A stretch of 54,868 nt of DNA from positions 1 through 54,868 of the forward strand of contig NZ_BNBT01000048.1 in NCBI RefSeq assembly GCF_014656095.1, written 5' to 3'. How positions within the stretch are numbered: the first letter of the stretch is position 1; each line of letters starts with the position of its first letter. This document shows positions 1 through 10,376 of the stretch, one piece after another. The position numbers and the translations under genes were made by a program. The notes under the pieces were generated by a model. That model made no database searches and was not told the DNA's origin. It was given only the letters and a program-made list of their open reading frames with translations. The DNA comes from Streptomyces longispororuber. Lineage in GTDB: Bacteria; Actinomycetota; Actinomycetes; Streptomycetales; Streptomycetaceae.

Positions 1-1401
1 GGCCTCCTGCGGGTCGCCCGCCTCCGGGGCCGCCGCGCCGCGCGCGCCCTCGGCCGACGGCGGCGTGACGCGGCTGCTCGGCTCGCGCCGTGCCCCGGTC
101 GCCGCGCGGGTGGACACCTGCGCCTGTACGACGGTGCCGTCGTTGTCGAGCGCGACCCGGAACACGCCCCGGTCCGGGGTGATGACGGGCACGCCGTCGA
201 AGGCCTGCCGGAAGGTGACGTGGGTCTCCAGGCACGTCGGGGCGCCCAGCTCCGTGCCGTCCTTCGTGCCGGAGTTCTGCATCAGGTCGTGCACCCCGTC
301 CACGACGAGCTCCGCGCCCCCGCTCGCGTCCCCGTGCCGCTCGGCGAAGGCCCGCGCCAGCTCCACGGCCCGCTCAGTGGGCAGGGGAGTGGTGGTGCGG
401 GTCGTGGGCTCGGCGAGCCGTGCCCAGCGCACCGCGTGCGGCGCCGTGGCGACCGTACGGTCACCCGAGGTGGCGCTGAGCACGCCCTGCCGCTCCACCT
501 GCACCTCTTCGAGGGCGGCGGCCGGGAAGCCGGCGAGGCGGCCCGCCGCAGCCAGTTCGGCGCTCGGGTCGCGCGGCGCGAGCCGCACCGTCAGCGCGCC
601 CTCGGGCGCCTCGGTGAACTGCTCGGCCAGGGACGCGCGCGCGTGGTACCAGCGCCACGCGTACCAGTGGTCGGGCACCGGGTCGCGGAAGAAGTTCCGC
701 TCGGTGTCGAGCCGGTTCACGGCCTCCGCCTGGGTCGCGCCGACCGCGCACACGGACGGGGCCTGGCGCTGCTCGATGTCCCAGCTCGCGTTCAGCCACG
801 CCTCGCAGAACGTCTGCCCGGACCGCCACTTGTCCCAGAACTTCCGGCCGTAGTCCGGGTTGTCGACGCTGACCGTCTCGAAGCCGAAGAGCATGCGGAA
901 GCCCGTGTTGGGCCGCGCCCAGGTGCGGATCGGCGAGTGCCCGTCCAGGACCCGCAGCGACAGGCACGTCGACCAGAAGACGTACTTGGCCTTCTCGTTG
1001 CCGAGCGCCATCCGGCTGGAGACCGCGTCGGTACGCCCGTCCCAGGCAGCGCCGAGCGGCGCGAAGAACACGCCGTTGCCGTCCATCGTGCCGTGGCCCG
1101 AGTGGTACACGGCGCACACCGCGTCCATCCCGTAGCGGTCCTGCCAGTTGTCGTACGTCTCCTCGTACGCCCACACCTGCACGCCGCCGTCGGCGAACCA
1201 GAAGTTGCGGTCGTAGAACTGCTGGAGGTACGCGAGGAAGCCGGTGGCGTCCTCGTGCGTGTAGTACAGCGGCGAGGCGTTGGCGAACCTCTCGATGCTG
1301 AACGCGCCCCACCAGCCGAACGTCGAGTCCCGCTCCCCGGCCGCGCCGGGCTTCTCCGGCTCCAGCGGCGACGGACCGCGGTCCGCGTAGATCATGCGCA
1401 T
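1..1401 (-). CDS. DUF6345-like protein, possible caspase-like His/Cys pair (3' end cut by window)
   Basis: An open frame runs from ATG at 1401 to the window edge without a stop, giving 467 codons with the C-terminus missing. The start has AGGGGG about 7 nt upstream; a second ATG lies two codons in. The N-terminal 150 residues are aromatic-rich and hold YHSGHG (His103) and, 43 residues later, WSTCLSL (Cys146). This spacing and setting resemble the His/Cys dyad of clan CD peptidases (caspase, gingipain). The pattern fits the DUF6345 family as I remember it, so the family call is moderate and any peptidase activity is inference. No signal peptide is visible, so the protein is probably cytosolic. 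An inverted repeat lies just upstream (1469-1500). The nearest gene on the same strand is the subtilisin gene upstream, separated by a terminator. Confidence 0.6.
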   Translation of the reverse strand, partial: MRMIYADRGPSPLEPEKPGAAGERDSTFGWWGAFSIERFANASPLYYTHEDATGFLAYLQQFYDRNFWFADGGVQVWAYEETYDNWQDRYGMDAVCAVYHSGHGTMDGNGVFFAPLGAAWDGRTDAVSSRMALGNEKAKYVFWSTCLSLRVLDGHSPIRTWARPNTGFRMLFGFETVSVDNPDYGRKFWDKWRSGQTFCEAWLNASWDIEQRQAPSVCAVGATQAEAVNRLDTERNFFRDPVPDHWYAWRWYHARASLAEQFTEAPEGALTVRLAPRDPSAELAAAGRLAGFPAAALEEVQVERQGVLSATSGDRTVATAPHAVRWARLAEPTTRTTTPLPTERAVELARAFAERHGDASGGAELVVDGVHDLMQNSGTKDGTELGAPTCLETHVTFRQAFDGVPVITPDRGVFRVALDNDGTVVQAQVSTRAATGARREPSSRVTPPSAEGARGAAAPEAGDPQEA

Positions 1402-1468
1402 GGCCTTACCCCCTGGGTGGTCTCCCCCTCGCGTGGCTGGATCGCACGCGGCCGAGGGGGCCTAAAAG

Positions 1469-1500
1469 TGTCACCGCGCACGGGCTTTGCCCAGGTGACA
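1469..1500. promoter_or_regulatory. Inverted repeat upstream of the DUF6345-like gene
   Basis: TGTCACC and GGTGACA flank an 18-nt centre that itself contains GGGC-ttt-GCCC. The site is 68 nt upstream of the ATG at 1401, where an operator or a leader hairpin would sit. I cannot tell which from sequence alone. Confidence 0.35.
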
Positions 1501-1603
1501 TTCCGGCCGTAGGGGACGTGCCACGGGTGTGCTCCGGCGCCCCGGCAACCCCGGTGGCCAGGGCGTTCGCCGCCCCGGTGTTCGTATCGGCCGCCGCGCA
1601 CCA

Positions 1604-1638
1604 GCGCGGCCCCCTCGAACAGGGCGAGGGGGCCGCGC
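1604..1638 (-). terminator. Terminator after the subtilisin gene
   Basis: A perfect 14-bp GC-rich stem (GCGCGGCCCCCTCG against its complement) closes a 7-nt loop, 35 nt past the stop of the S8 protease gene on the minus strand. It separates that gene from the DUF6345-like gene. Confidence 0.8.
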
Positions 1639-1672
1639 GACCGACCGGAAGCGGAGGGTGTCTACTTGCCGT

Positions 1673-4600
1673 CTACCGGCCGCGGTAGGCGTCGAGGATC
1701 CGCACCGTCGAGGTGTTCCCCTGCCGGTCGGTGACCGTGGCACGCAGGGAGACGCCCTTGCCGCGGGCCGGGTTCTCCACCTCCACCGTGCCGCCCCTGA
1801 CGGTCAGCTCGCGCCACGTGCGCCCCTCGTCGTGACTGGCGTACACGCGCAGCGACTTCAGGTTGGCGCCCGCCGCGTGGCCCTGGACGGTCACCGGAAC
1901 GGACTGTTTCACGCCCGCCGGGGCCCGGCTGTCCAGACCCAGCTTCGGCGCGAAACGCACGGTGGACACCGGCAGCGCCGTCTCCGCCGCCGTGTGCCGG
2001 GAGCGGAACGTCCAGCTCGCGTCCACCCGTGTGGACACCGAGGCCAGTCTCGGGGAGCGGGTCAGGGACGCCGTCAGGCGGTACTCCGCGTCCGCCGCCG
2101 GGACCGCGAAAACCTCGCCGCCCGTCACCGCGTCGTCCCGCTCGGCGACCTTCACGCCGTCGCGGTACAGGACCGACTTCTGCCGCGTGGTGAGCGTCCA
2201 GCCGGGGTGGCCCGCGCCGTCCGCCACCATCGGCAGTCGCCCGCGCAGCTCGTCGCCCGTGCGGAAGACCCCCATCCGCTCGCCGAGCAGCGGGCCGAAG
2301 ACGCCGGTGTTGAACGTCCTCGTGTAGCTCTTGCCGGCCCGGAACCTCTCCGGGGCCATCTCGTGGATGCCTTCCAGGACGCGCTCGCCGTCCGCGCCCG
2401 CGTCGCCGTACTGCTCGACGTCGGCGCCCCACCGCGCGCCGTCGAGCGCGGACACGTACGCCGTCGTCGTGCGCGGCAGCTTCTGCTGGGGCAGGATCGG
2501 CGAGATGCCGCCCGCCTCGCGCAGATACCCGGCGACGGACAGCTCGGCCCACCGGCCGGGGGCCGACGCGCCCTGGCGGATCCGCACCCGGGCGAAGTCG
2601 TCCGCCTTCAGGTGCCGGGTGTAGCCGGTCGCGAACCGGGTGACCTCGCCGCCGAGCATGACGTCGTAGCGGACGTCCGCGCCCTTGCGCCAGGTCCCGA
2701 GCCACTGCTGGCCGAAGCCCTCGGGGACGGCGGGACCGAGGTGCGCGGTGCGCAGGCTCCGGAAGGAGCTGATGGGCAGGGCCCCCAGCTCGTTGCCCGC
2801 GTACGTGTAGCGGGCGTCCAGGGACACGAGTTCGGCGGAGCGGTCCGGGACGCGGATGTCGACCGGCTTCGCCTTGCGGGCGTCGAGCGTGACGGTCGTC
2901 CTGCGGTCGACGGTGAGCTTGGGCCGCACCAGCCAGTCGGTGCCCTTGTCGGCGTCGTCGGGGTCGACGTAGAGCGCCGTGTCCAGCAGGTAGGTGCCCT
3001 TGGCCACGCGCACCGTGACGGTGCCCGACGGGTCGTGCGGGGAGAGGTTGAGGCCCTTGTCGCCGCCCGTGAGGGCCTGGAGCAGCGTCGCGTGGTGCGG
3101 GGTGGGCCGCCCGTCGCGGCCGACGGTCCTCAGCGTCACCTCGTGCCGCTCGATCTCCCGCTCCACGACGGCCGCCGTGCGGACGCTCTGCCCGCCGCCG
3201 CTCGCCGTGACGTACGCCGCGTACGAGCCGTTGACCGAGCCGCCCGGCCGGGTGTCCGCGACCAGGCCGACGGATGCCGTACCGCCCGCGCGCACGGTCA
3301 GTTTCCGCTTGTCGAGGGTGAAGAACCCGGCGGGCGCGGGACGGCCCTTCGGGTCGGTCGCCGCCACCTTCAGGTCCAGCGTGACGTCCCGGTCGCCGAG
3401 GTTGCGGTACGTCACCTTCCGCGTCCGCGGCTCGTCGTCGGTGTGCGGCCACGACTGGCGGCCGAAGTCCAGCGACGTCGGCCGGGCGACCACCGTCTGC
3501 CCGAGCGCCCGGTCGACGGCGACGCGGCCCGCGCCCTGCTCGAAGGGGTGGTACGCGCCGCCCTTCGCGGACGCCGTCAGGGCGCCCTTCAGTTCGGCGC
3601 CCGACCACGTCGGGTGCCGCTGCTTGAGCAGCGCGGCGGCGCCCGCGGCGTGCGGGGCGGCCATCGACGTCCCCGAGATGGTCAGATAGCCCTCGGGCTG
3701 CTGGCCGACCTCCTTCTCGATGGCGCTGCCCGGCGCGGCGGCCGCGGTGATGTCCACGCCCGGCGCCGTCACGTCCGGCTTGAGGCCGCCGCCGCCCGCC
3801 CGCGGGCCCCGGCTGGAGAACGGCGCGAGCTTGTCCGCGTCGTCGACCGCGCCCACGGTCAGGGCGGCCTTCGCGCTGCCCGGGGACTCGACGGTGCCGG
3901 AGCCGTACTCGCCGCTGTTGCCCGCCGAGACCGCGAACAGGACGCCCTTGTCGGCCGACAGCCTGTCGATCGCGGCCTCCAGCGGGTCGTCGCCGGGCAT
4001 GTCGCCGCCGCCCAGGCTCAGGTTGACGACGTCGGCGCCCTGGGCGGCCGCCCACTCCATGCCCGCGATGATCCCCGAGTCGCCGCCGGAGCCGTCGTCG
4101 TCGAGCACCTTGCCGTTCAGGATCCGGGCGCCGGGCGCGACGCCCTTGAACGCGCCGCCGGACTTCGCACCGGTGCCCGCCGCGATGGACGCGACGTGCG
4201 TGCCGTGGCCGACGCGGTCCTTGGCGTCGGGGGAGGAGGTGAAGTTCTTCTCGCCGACGACCTGGCCCCTCAGATCGGGGTGCGTGGCGTCGACGCCCGA
4301 GTCCAGGACGGCGATCCTCACGCCCTTGCCGTCGTACCCGGCCGCCCAGGCCTTCGGCGCGCCGATCTGCCGCACGCTCTTGTCGAGGTGCGCCTCGCGG
4401 ACGCCGTCCAGCCACAGGTGGCGCACGCCCGGCGCGTAGCCGCGCGCGTCCGTCAGGGCCCGCCACAGCCGCGCCGCGTCCCGGGGCGGGGTGCGGACGG
4501 CCTCGGCGTTCAGCGAGGGCAGGCCGCGGCGGACCGTCGTGCCCCCGGCCGCGCGGACACCGGCCCGGGCGTCGCGCGCCGCGCCGGCGTAGCCGACGAT

Positions 4601-5053
4601 CAGCCGCAGGCCGCCGTCCCGGCCCGTGCGCGCGGCCTGCCGGCTCAGCTCGGTGACGTCGAACAGGCGCCGGTCGACCCGGCCTTCGGCGACGAGGCGC
4701 CGGGCGTCGTGGGGCAGGACGAGGGTGTGCCCGTTCCTGGTCTCGGTGCGGACCGGGATGCGCTCGCGGCCCTTCGCCGGGGCGAATCCGGTCACCTTGC
4801 CCCGGGCGTTGACGGCAACGCGGTCGCCGGTGACGAGGGTCAGGCGGTGCCCGGACCCGGCCTTCGCGGCGGCAGCCGGGGTGGCGGCGGGCAGGCCTCC
4901 GGCCGCGGAGAAGGCCGGGCCCGCCGCCACCTGGTCGCCGTCCGCCCCGGCTCCGTCCGCCGACGCCGGGCCGGTCACGCCCGCCGTCAGCGCCACGGCC
5001 GCCGTCGTCACGACGACGGCGGCCGGGCGCCCTCTTCTTCGATGCTTGCGCAC
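1673..5053 (-). CDS. Secreted S8 family subtilisin-like serine protease
   Basis: This encodes a large exported endopeptidase of 1126 aa. I chose GTG at 5053 because GGGGG lies 5 nt upstream and the product then begins MRKHRRRG, a normal signal peptide (positive start, hydrophobic core, Ala-rich cleavage region near 38). A prodomain follows, then the S8 catalytic domain with Asp251 (LDSGVD), His286 (GHGTHV) and Ser463 (SGTSMAAP). About 600 further residues form beta-rich C-terminal domains, as in the large Streptomyces cell-envelope and secreted subtilases. It stands alone, with a strong terminator behind it and the OsmC gene divergent in front. The physiological substrate cannot be told. An upstream ATG at 5095 is possible but would bury the signal peptide. 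Confidence 0.93.
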   Translation of the reverse strand: MRKHRRRGRPAAVVVTTAAVALTAGVTGPASADGAGADGDQVAAGPAFSAAGGLPAATPAAAAKAGSGHRLTLVTGDRVAVNARGKVTGFAPAKGRERIPVRTETRNGHTLVLPHDARRLVAEGRVDRRLFDVTELSRQAARTGRDGGLRLIVGYAGAARDARAGVRAAGGTTVRRGLPSLNAEAVRTPPRDAARLWRALTDARGYAPGVRHLWLDGVREAHLDKSVRQIGAPKAWAAGYDGKGVRIAVLDSGVDATHPDLRGQVVGEKNFTSSPDAKDRVGHGTHVASIAAGTGAKSGGAFKGVAPGARILNGKVLDDDGSGGDSGIIAGMEWAAAQGADVVNLSLGGGDMPGDDPLEAAIDRLSADKGVLFAVSAGNSGEYGSGTVESPGSAKAALTVGAVDDADKLAPFSSRGPRAGGGGLKPDVTAPGVDITAAAAPGSAIEKEVGQQPEGYLTISGTSMAAPHAAGAAALLKQRHPTWSGAELKGALTASAKGGAYHPFEQGAGRVAVDRALGQTVVARPTSLDFGRQSWPHTDDEPRTRKVTYRNLGDRDVTLDLKVAATDPKGRPAPAGFFTLDKRKLTVRAGGTASVGLVADTRPGGSVNGSYAAYVTASGGGQSVRTAAVVEREIERHEVTLRTVGRDGRPTPHHATLLQALTGGDKGLNLSPHDPSGTVTVRVAKGTYLLDTALYVDPDDADKGTDWLVRPKLTVDRRTTVTLDARKAKPVDIRVPDRSAELVSLDARYTYAGNELGALPISSFRSLRTAHLGPAVPEGFGQQWLGTWRKGADVRYDVMLGGEVTRFATGYTRHLKADDFARVRIRQGASAPGRWAELSVAGYLREAGGISPILPQQKLPRTTTAYVSALDGARWGADVEQYGDAGADGERVLEGIHEMAPERFRAGKSYTRTFNTGVFGPLLGERMGVFRTGDELRGRLPMVADGAGHPGWTLTTRQKSVLYRDGVKVAERDDAVTGGEVFAVPAADAEYRLTASLTRSPRLASVSTRVDASWTFRSRHTAAETALPVSTVRFAPKLGLDSRAPAGVKQSVPVTVQGHAAGANLKSLRVYASHDEGRTWRELTVRGGTVEVENPARGKGVSLRATVTDRQGNTSTVRILDAYRGR

Positions 5054-5284
5054 ATGTCCCCCTGTCGGGTTGCGCTGTCCCGCTGCCGGGACCAACTTTC
5101 CCCGTCAGACGGGGAGTTGTGGGCCACGGTTGCCCGGGGCGCCCCGGCGCGCGCCCCGGCCCTGCAACCCGGGTGATCCTTCTTACGGCTCGGTGACACC
5201 CCTGTGCGCCGTGTTTTCCCGCGGAGTGTGATCGGATGGAGGCCAGCGAATCCTCACTGATCCTCACCGAAGGGAAACGGCATC

Positions 5285-5710
5285 GTGGCAACCACGCGCT
5301 CCGCACACACGGTCTGGGAAGGCAGCCTGACCGAGGGCTCCGGCACGGTGACCTTCGACTCCTCGGGCATCGGCGAGCAGGCCGTGTCCTGGCCGTCGCG
5401 CGCCGAGCAGGCGAACGGCAAGACCTCCCCCGAGGAGCTCATCGCCGCCGCGCACTCGAGCTGCTTCTCGATGGCGCTGTCCCACGGCCTGACCGGCGCG
5501 GGCACCCCGCCCACCAAGCTGGTCACGTCCGCCGACGTGACCTTCCAGCCCGGCACCGGCATCACCGGCATCCACCTCACCGTCGAGGGCGAGGTGCCGG
5601 GCATCGACGAGGCGGCCTTCACCGCCGCTGCCGAAAACGCCAAGGCCAACTGCCCGGTCAGCCAGGCGCTCAGCGGCACGACGATCACCCTGTCGGCGAA
5701 GCTGGCCTGA
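5285..5710 (+). CDS. OsmC family peroxiredoxin
   Basis: A 141-aa cytosolic thiol peroxidase that reduces organic hydroperoxides. Both conserved cysteines are visible: Cys60 in HSSCFSMAL (peroxidatic) and Cys123 in ANCPVSQAL (resolving). The length matches the OsmC/Ohr superfamily. The context reads as OsmC rather than Ohr, but I would not separate them firmly. The start is GTG at 5285 with AAGGGA upstream. The gene is divergent from the subtilisin gene across about 230 bp and ends in a strong hairpin directly before dnaK, so it is monocistronic. A neighbouring chaperone gene fits a stress-response setting. Confidence 0.92.
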   Translation: MATTRSAHTVWEGSLTEGSGTVTFDSSGIGEQAVSWPSRAEQANGKTSPEELIAAAHSSCFSMALSHGLTGAGTPPTKLVTSADVTFQPGTGITGIHLTVEGEVPGIDEAAFTAAAENAKANCPVSQALSGTTITLSAKLA

Positions 5711-5725
5711 CGGCAGCGCCCCGAA

Positions 5726-5759
5726 GGAGCCGCCGGTACCCGCGAGGGCCGGCGGCTCC
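5726..5759 (+). terminator. Terminator after osmC-like gene
   Basis: An 11-bp perfect stem (GGAGCCGCCGG against CCGGCGGCTCC) with a 12-nt loop begins 16 nt past the OsmC stop codon and ends 27 nt before the dnaK control site. Confidence 0.8.
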
Positions 5760-5785
5760 GTGCTGTGCGCGACCCCGTACGCGGC

Positions 5786-5806
5786 ATTGACAACGACCCG
5801 CTCAAG
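5786..5806 (+). promoter_or_regulatory. dnaK promoter with HAIR-like (HspR) site
   Basis: ATTGACA-N7-GCTCAAG matches the HspR operator HAIR (CTTGAGT-N7-ACTCAAG) at 10 of 14 fixed positions with exact 7-nt spacing. The left half also forms a consensus -35 box (TTGACA, 5787-5792), with a weak -10 about 17 nt downstream. Repressor binding would cover the promoter. Known: HspR represses the main dnaK operon in Streptomyces. Inferred: the same repressor acts here. Confidence 0.5.
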
Positions 5807-5855
5807 TTTTGTGCTGGAGGTCGGAGTATCGCCGCGTCGGAAGGGGTTGTTGGAG

Positions 5856-7835
<1,980 letters not shown>

Positions 7836-7866
7836 CCCCCTGACCTCCGCGGGCCCGGCCGCGTGG

Positions 7867-8778
7867 CTACCCCTTCGTCCGGAGGTACTTGACCGTCGCC
7901 GGGTCGGCCGGGAGCAGCGTCTCGATGGCCAGCTCGGCGACGGTCACGTCCATCGGCGTGTTGAACGTGGAGATCGACGAGACGAAGGAGAGCACGCGGC
8001 CCTCGTGCTCGATCCGCAGCGGCAGTGCGACGTGCGCCACCGTCCCCTCGGCCGCGGTGTCCTCGCCCGGGTCCCCGACCGGGTACGCCGCCACCTCCTC
8101 GTACAGCGCCCGCAGCGCCGGGGAGCGCTGGAGCGCGATCTGCCGCTCCATCTGGTGCAGCAGGTGCCCGCGCCACTCGCGCAGGTTGCGGATCCTCGGC
8201 GCGAGCCCCTCGGGGTGCAGCACGACCCGCATCGCGTTCAGCGGCGGTGCCAGCAGGTGCTCCGGCAGGCCGTCCAGGAGCGTCGCGATGCCGCGGTTGG
8301 CGGCAAGGACCTGGTACGTCGCGTCGACGACCAGCGCCGGGTACGGCTCGAAGCCCTGGAGGAGCTGCTCCACGCCCGCGCGCAGCGCGCCCATCGCCGG
8401 GTCGTCCAGCGGGGTCTGCGGGAAGCGCGGCGCGTACCCGGCCGCGAGCAGCAGCGCGTTGCGCTCGCGCACGGGCACGTCCAAGTGCTCGGCGAGCTTG
8501 AGGACGAACTCCTCGCTGGGCTTGGCCCGGCCCGTCTCGACGAAGCTGATGTGCCGGGCCGAGGAGTCCGCGCGCAGCGCCAGTTCGAGCTGGCTGACGC
8601 GCCGCTCCTCGCGCCAGCCGCGCAACAGGGCCCCCACCCCGGAGGGGGCGCCCGCGCGTGCCGCGGTCGGGGCGCCTGCGTGTGGCCCGGTCGGGGCGCC
8701 CGCGCGCGGTGTGGCCGGGGTGCCCGCGCGTGCCGCTCCGCCGTCGCCGTTCCGTCTGCCGGGCGCGAGAGTCGTCAT
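7867..8778 (-). CDS. Xre-type HTH regulator with MmyB-like ligand domain
   Basis: A 303-aa transcription factor. ATG at 8778 (MTTLAPGRR) is preferred over an upstream ATG at 8901 that would overlap the divergent neighbour. After about 35 residues of RAGxP low-complexity repeats comes an Xre helix-turn-helix (GALLRGWREERRVSQLELAL... FVETGRAKPS, about residues 40-100). The rest resembles the PAS-like MmyB domain (FEPYPALVVDATYQVLAANRG, LHPEGLAPRIRNL), which in Streptomyces relatives is thought to sense a hydrophobic ligand. Such regulators usually control a divergent gene; here the divergent gene is the ADP-ribosylglycohydrolase, with a 24-bp direct repeat between them. The target is inferred only from position. 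Confidence 0.87.
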   Translation of the reverse strand: MTTLAPGRRNGDGGAARAGTPATPRAGAPTGPHAGAPTAARAGAPSGVGALLRGWREERRVSQLELALRADSSARHISFVETGRAKPSEEFVLKLAEHLDVPVRERNALLLAAGYAPRFPQTPLDDPAMGALRAGVEQLLQGFEPYPALVVDATYQVLAANRGIATLLDGLPEHLLAPPLNAMRVVLHPEGLAPRIRNLREWRGHLLHQMERQIALQRSPALRALYEEVAAYPVGDPGEDTAAEGTVAHVALPLRIEHEGRVLSFVSSISTFNTPMDVTVAELAIETLLPADPATVKYLRTKG

Positions 8779-8806
8779 GCCCCGACGGTAGCCGACGGCG
8801 GCCGGG

Positions 8807-8853
8807 CCCCCGCCGGTCGTCCGCGGTGGCCCCCCGCCGGTCGTCCGCGGCGG
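8807..8853. repeat. 24-bp direct repeat in the divergent promoter region
   Basis: Two nearly identical copies of a 23-nt segment (core GCCGGTCGTCCGCGG) start at 8807 and 8831. They lie between the HTH gene start (8778) and the glycohydrolase start (8876), a reasonable position for paired operator sites. A chance duplication is equally possible. Confidence 0.5.
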
Positions 8854-8875
8854 CCCATGGCGTACAGCTAGAGGC

Positions 8876-9964
8876 ATGGCGTACGACGAGACCGGTATCA
8901 ACCACCCGTGGGCCCCGCTGTCGTGGGAGGCCGCCGTCGCGTACCGCGCCCGGGTGCGCGGCTGCCTGCTCGGCGGCGCGGTCGGCGACGCGCTGGGCTA
9001 CGCGGTCGAGTTCGACTCGCTGGCGGCCATCCGCGCCGCGCACGGCCCGCGCGGCGTGACCGGGCCGGTGACCGACGCGGCGGGCGTCGGCCGGATCAGC
9101 GACGACACGCAGATGACGCTGTTCACCGCCGAGGCCCTGGAGCTGGCGCACGCCAGGGAGCGCCGCAAGGGCATCGGCGGCGCCGCGCCCCAGCTCGTCC
9201 TGGAGGCCTACCTGCGCTGGCTGGACACCCAGCGGCGGCCCGCCCCCGCCCCGGACGTGCGCGGCGGCCTCGTCGCGCAGCCCTGGCTCTACGCCCGGCG
9301 CGCGCCGGGCAACGCCTGCCTCAGCGGCCTCGCCCAGGCCCACGCCCCGGACCCGCGGGCCCCGCTCGGGTCGCGCGGCCCCGTCAACCCGGAGTCGAAG
9401 GGCTGCGGCACCGTCATGCGGTCGGCGCCCTTCGGGCTCACCCGCGCCCCCGCGGACCGGGCCTTCGACCTGGCCGCGCGCTGCGCGCGGATCACCCACG
9501 GCCACCCCACCGGCTCCTACGCCGCGGGCGCGCTCGCCGCGATCGTCGCGCACCTGGTCGCGGGGGACTCGCTGGAGGGCGCCGTCCTGCGCACCCTGCG
9601 ACTCCTCGCCCGTCAGCCGGGGCACGAGGAGACCTCCACCGCCCTGACCCGCGCCGTCGACCTGGCCGCCGCCGGGGAGCCGAGCGCCGAGACGGTGGAG
9701 TCCCTGGGTGCGGGCTGGATCGCCGAGGAGGCCCTCGCCGTCGCGGTGTACGCGGCCCTCGCCGCGCGGAGCGTCGAGGAGGCCCTGACCCTGGCCGTGA
9801 ACCACTCGGGCGACAGCGACTCCACCGGTTCGGTCTGCGGCAACCTGCTCGGCGCGCTGTACGGCGACCACGCGCTGCCCGGCGACTGGCTGAAAGCCAC
9901 CGAGGGCCGGGCGGTGATCGCCGCGGTGGCGGACGACCTCGCGGCGGAATGCCTGCGCCGCTGA
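8876..9964 (+). CDS. ADP-ribosylglycohydrolase family protein
   Basis: A 362-aa all-helical enzyme of the ARH/DraG fold, which removes ADP-ribose from proteins or small molecules using two Mg ions. Visible family motifs are RGCLLGGAVGDALG (about residues 25-40), the metal ligands SDDTQMTLF (about 76-84) and the C-terminal NHSGDSDSTG (about 305-314). Length is normal. ATG at 8876 follows a weak AGAGG. There is no linked ADP-ribosyltransferase or nitrogenase gene, so the substrate is open. It is divergent from the MmyB-type regulator. Confidence 0.93.
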   Translation: MAYDETGINHPWAPLSWEAAVAYRARVRGCLLGGAVGDALGYAVEFDSLAAIRAAHGPRGVTGPVTDAAGVGRISDDTQMTLFTAEALELAHARERRKGIGGAAPQLVLEAYLRWLDTQRRPAPAPDVRGGLVAQPWLYARRAPGNACLSGLAQAHAPDPRAPLGSRGPVNPESKGCGTVMRSAPFGLTRAPADRAFDLAARCARITHGHPTGSYAAGALAAIVAHLVAGDSLEGAVLRTLRLLARQPGHEETSTALTRAVDLAAAGEPSAETVESLGAGWIAEEALAVAVYAALAARSVEEALTLAVNHSGDSDSTGSVCGNLLGALYGDHALPGDWLKATEGRAVIAAVADDLAAECLRR

Positions 9965-10031
9965 GTCCCCGCCTGCGAATCGCTGTGGCACGCTGGCACC
10001 ACACCCCGGACACGAAGGAAGGAGCGCGGCC

Positions 10032-10355
10032 ATGCCCCTTGAACCACTGTCGCAGAAGGAGATCGAGGACCGCCTCGCGGAGCTGCCCGGCTGGTCCCTC
10101 ACCGGCGACGCGGGCACCTTCGGCAGCAAGATCACCCGCTCCTACCGGCTCGCCTCGCACTACGCGGCCACGGCCTTCGTCGTCCACGTCTCCCAGGTGC
10201 AGCAGGAGCTCGACCACCACGCGGAGATCACCCTCGGCTACGACACGGTGGTGCTCGCGGTGAACACCCACAGCGTGGGCGGGGCCCTCACCGAGCGCGA
10301 CCTCGAACTGGCCCGCCGGGTCGAGGAGATCGCACCCGGCCACGGCGCGGTCTGA
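10032..10355 (+). CDS. 4a-hydroxytetrahydrobiopterin dehydratase (PCD/DCoH)
   Basis: A 107-aa cytosolic enzyme that dehydrates 4a-hydroxytetrahydropterin so that pterin-dependent hydroxylases can recycle their cofactor. The three active-site histidines of the family are present at the expected places: His62 and His63 in ELDHHAEI, and His80 in VNTHSVGG, near the end of the fold. Length is typical. A strong AAGGAAGGAG precedes the ATG. No hydroxylase lies nearby, so it probably serves an enzyme encoded elsewhere. It is followed after 21 nt by a methyltransferase and may be co-transcribed with it. Confidence 0.93.
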   Translation: MPLEPLSQKEIEDRLAELPGWSLTGDAGTFGSKITRSYRLASHYAATAFVVHVSQVQQELDHHAEITLGYDTVVLAVNTHSVGGALTERDLELARRVEEIAPGHGAV

Positions 10356-10376
10356 GTGGGACGGAGCGAGGGCGCG

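Noticed and set aside
461..1312. Long minus-strand frame of 283 codons with an Arg-rich product
   Set aside because: It is a shadow of the DUF6345-like gene in another frame: no domain, biased composition, and third-position GC in the wrong phase.
1529..5306. Very long frames of over 1200 codons on both strands across the subtilisin gene
   Set aside because: High GC removes stop codons from non-coding frames. Only the frame with signal peptide and Asp/His/Ser triad is real.
8856..8871. Tiny frame ATGGCGTACAGCTAG just before the glycohydrolase start, repeating its first codons
   Set aside because: Four codons only. It is probably a short duplication of the start region; a leader-peptide role has no support.
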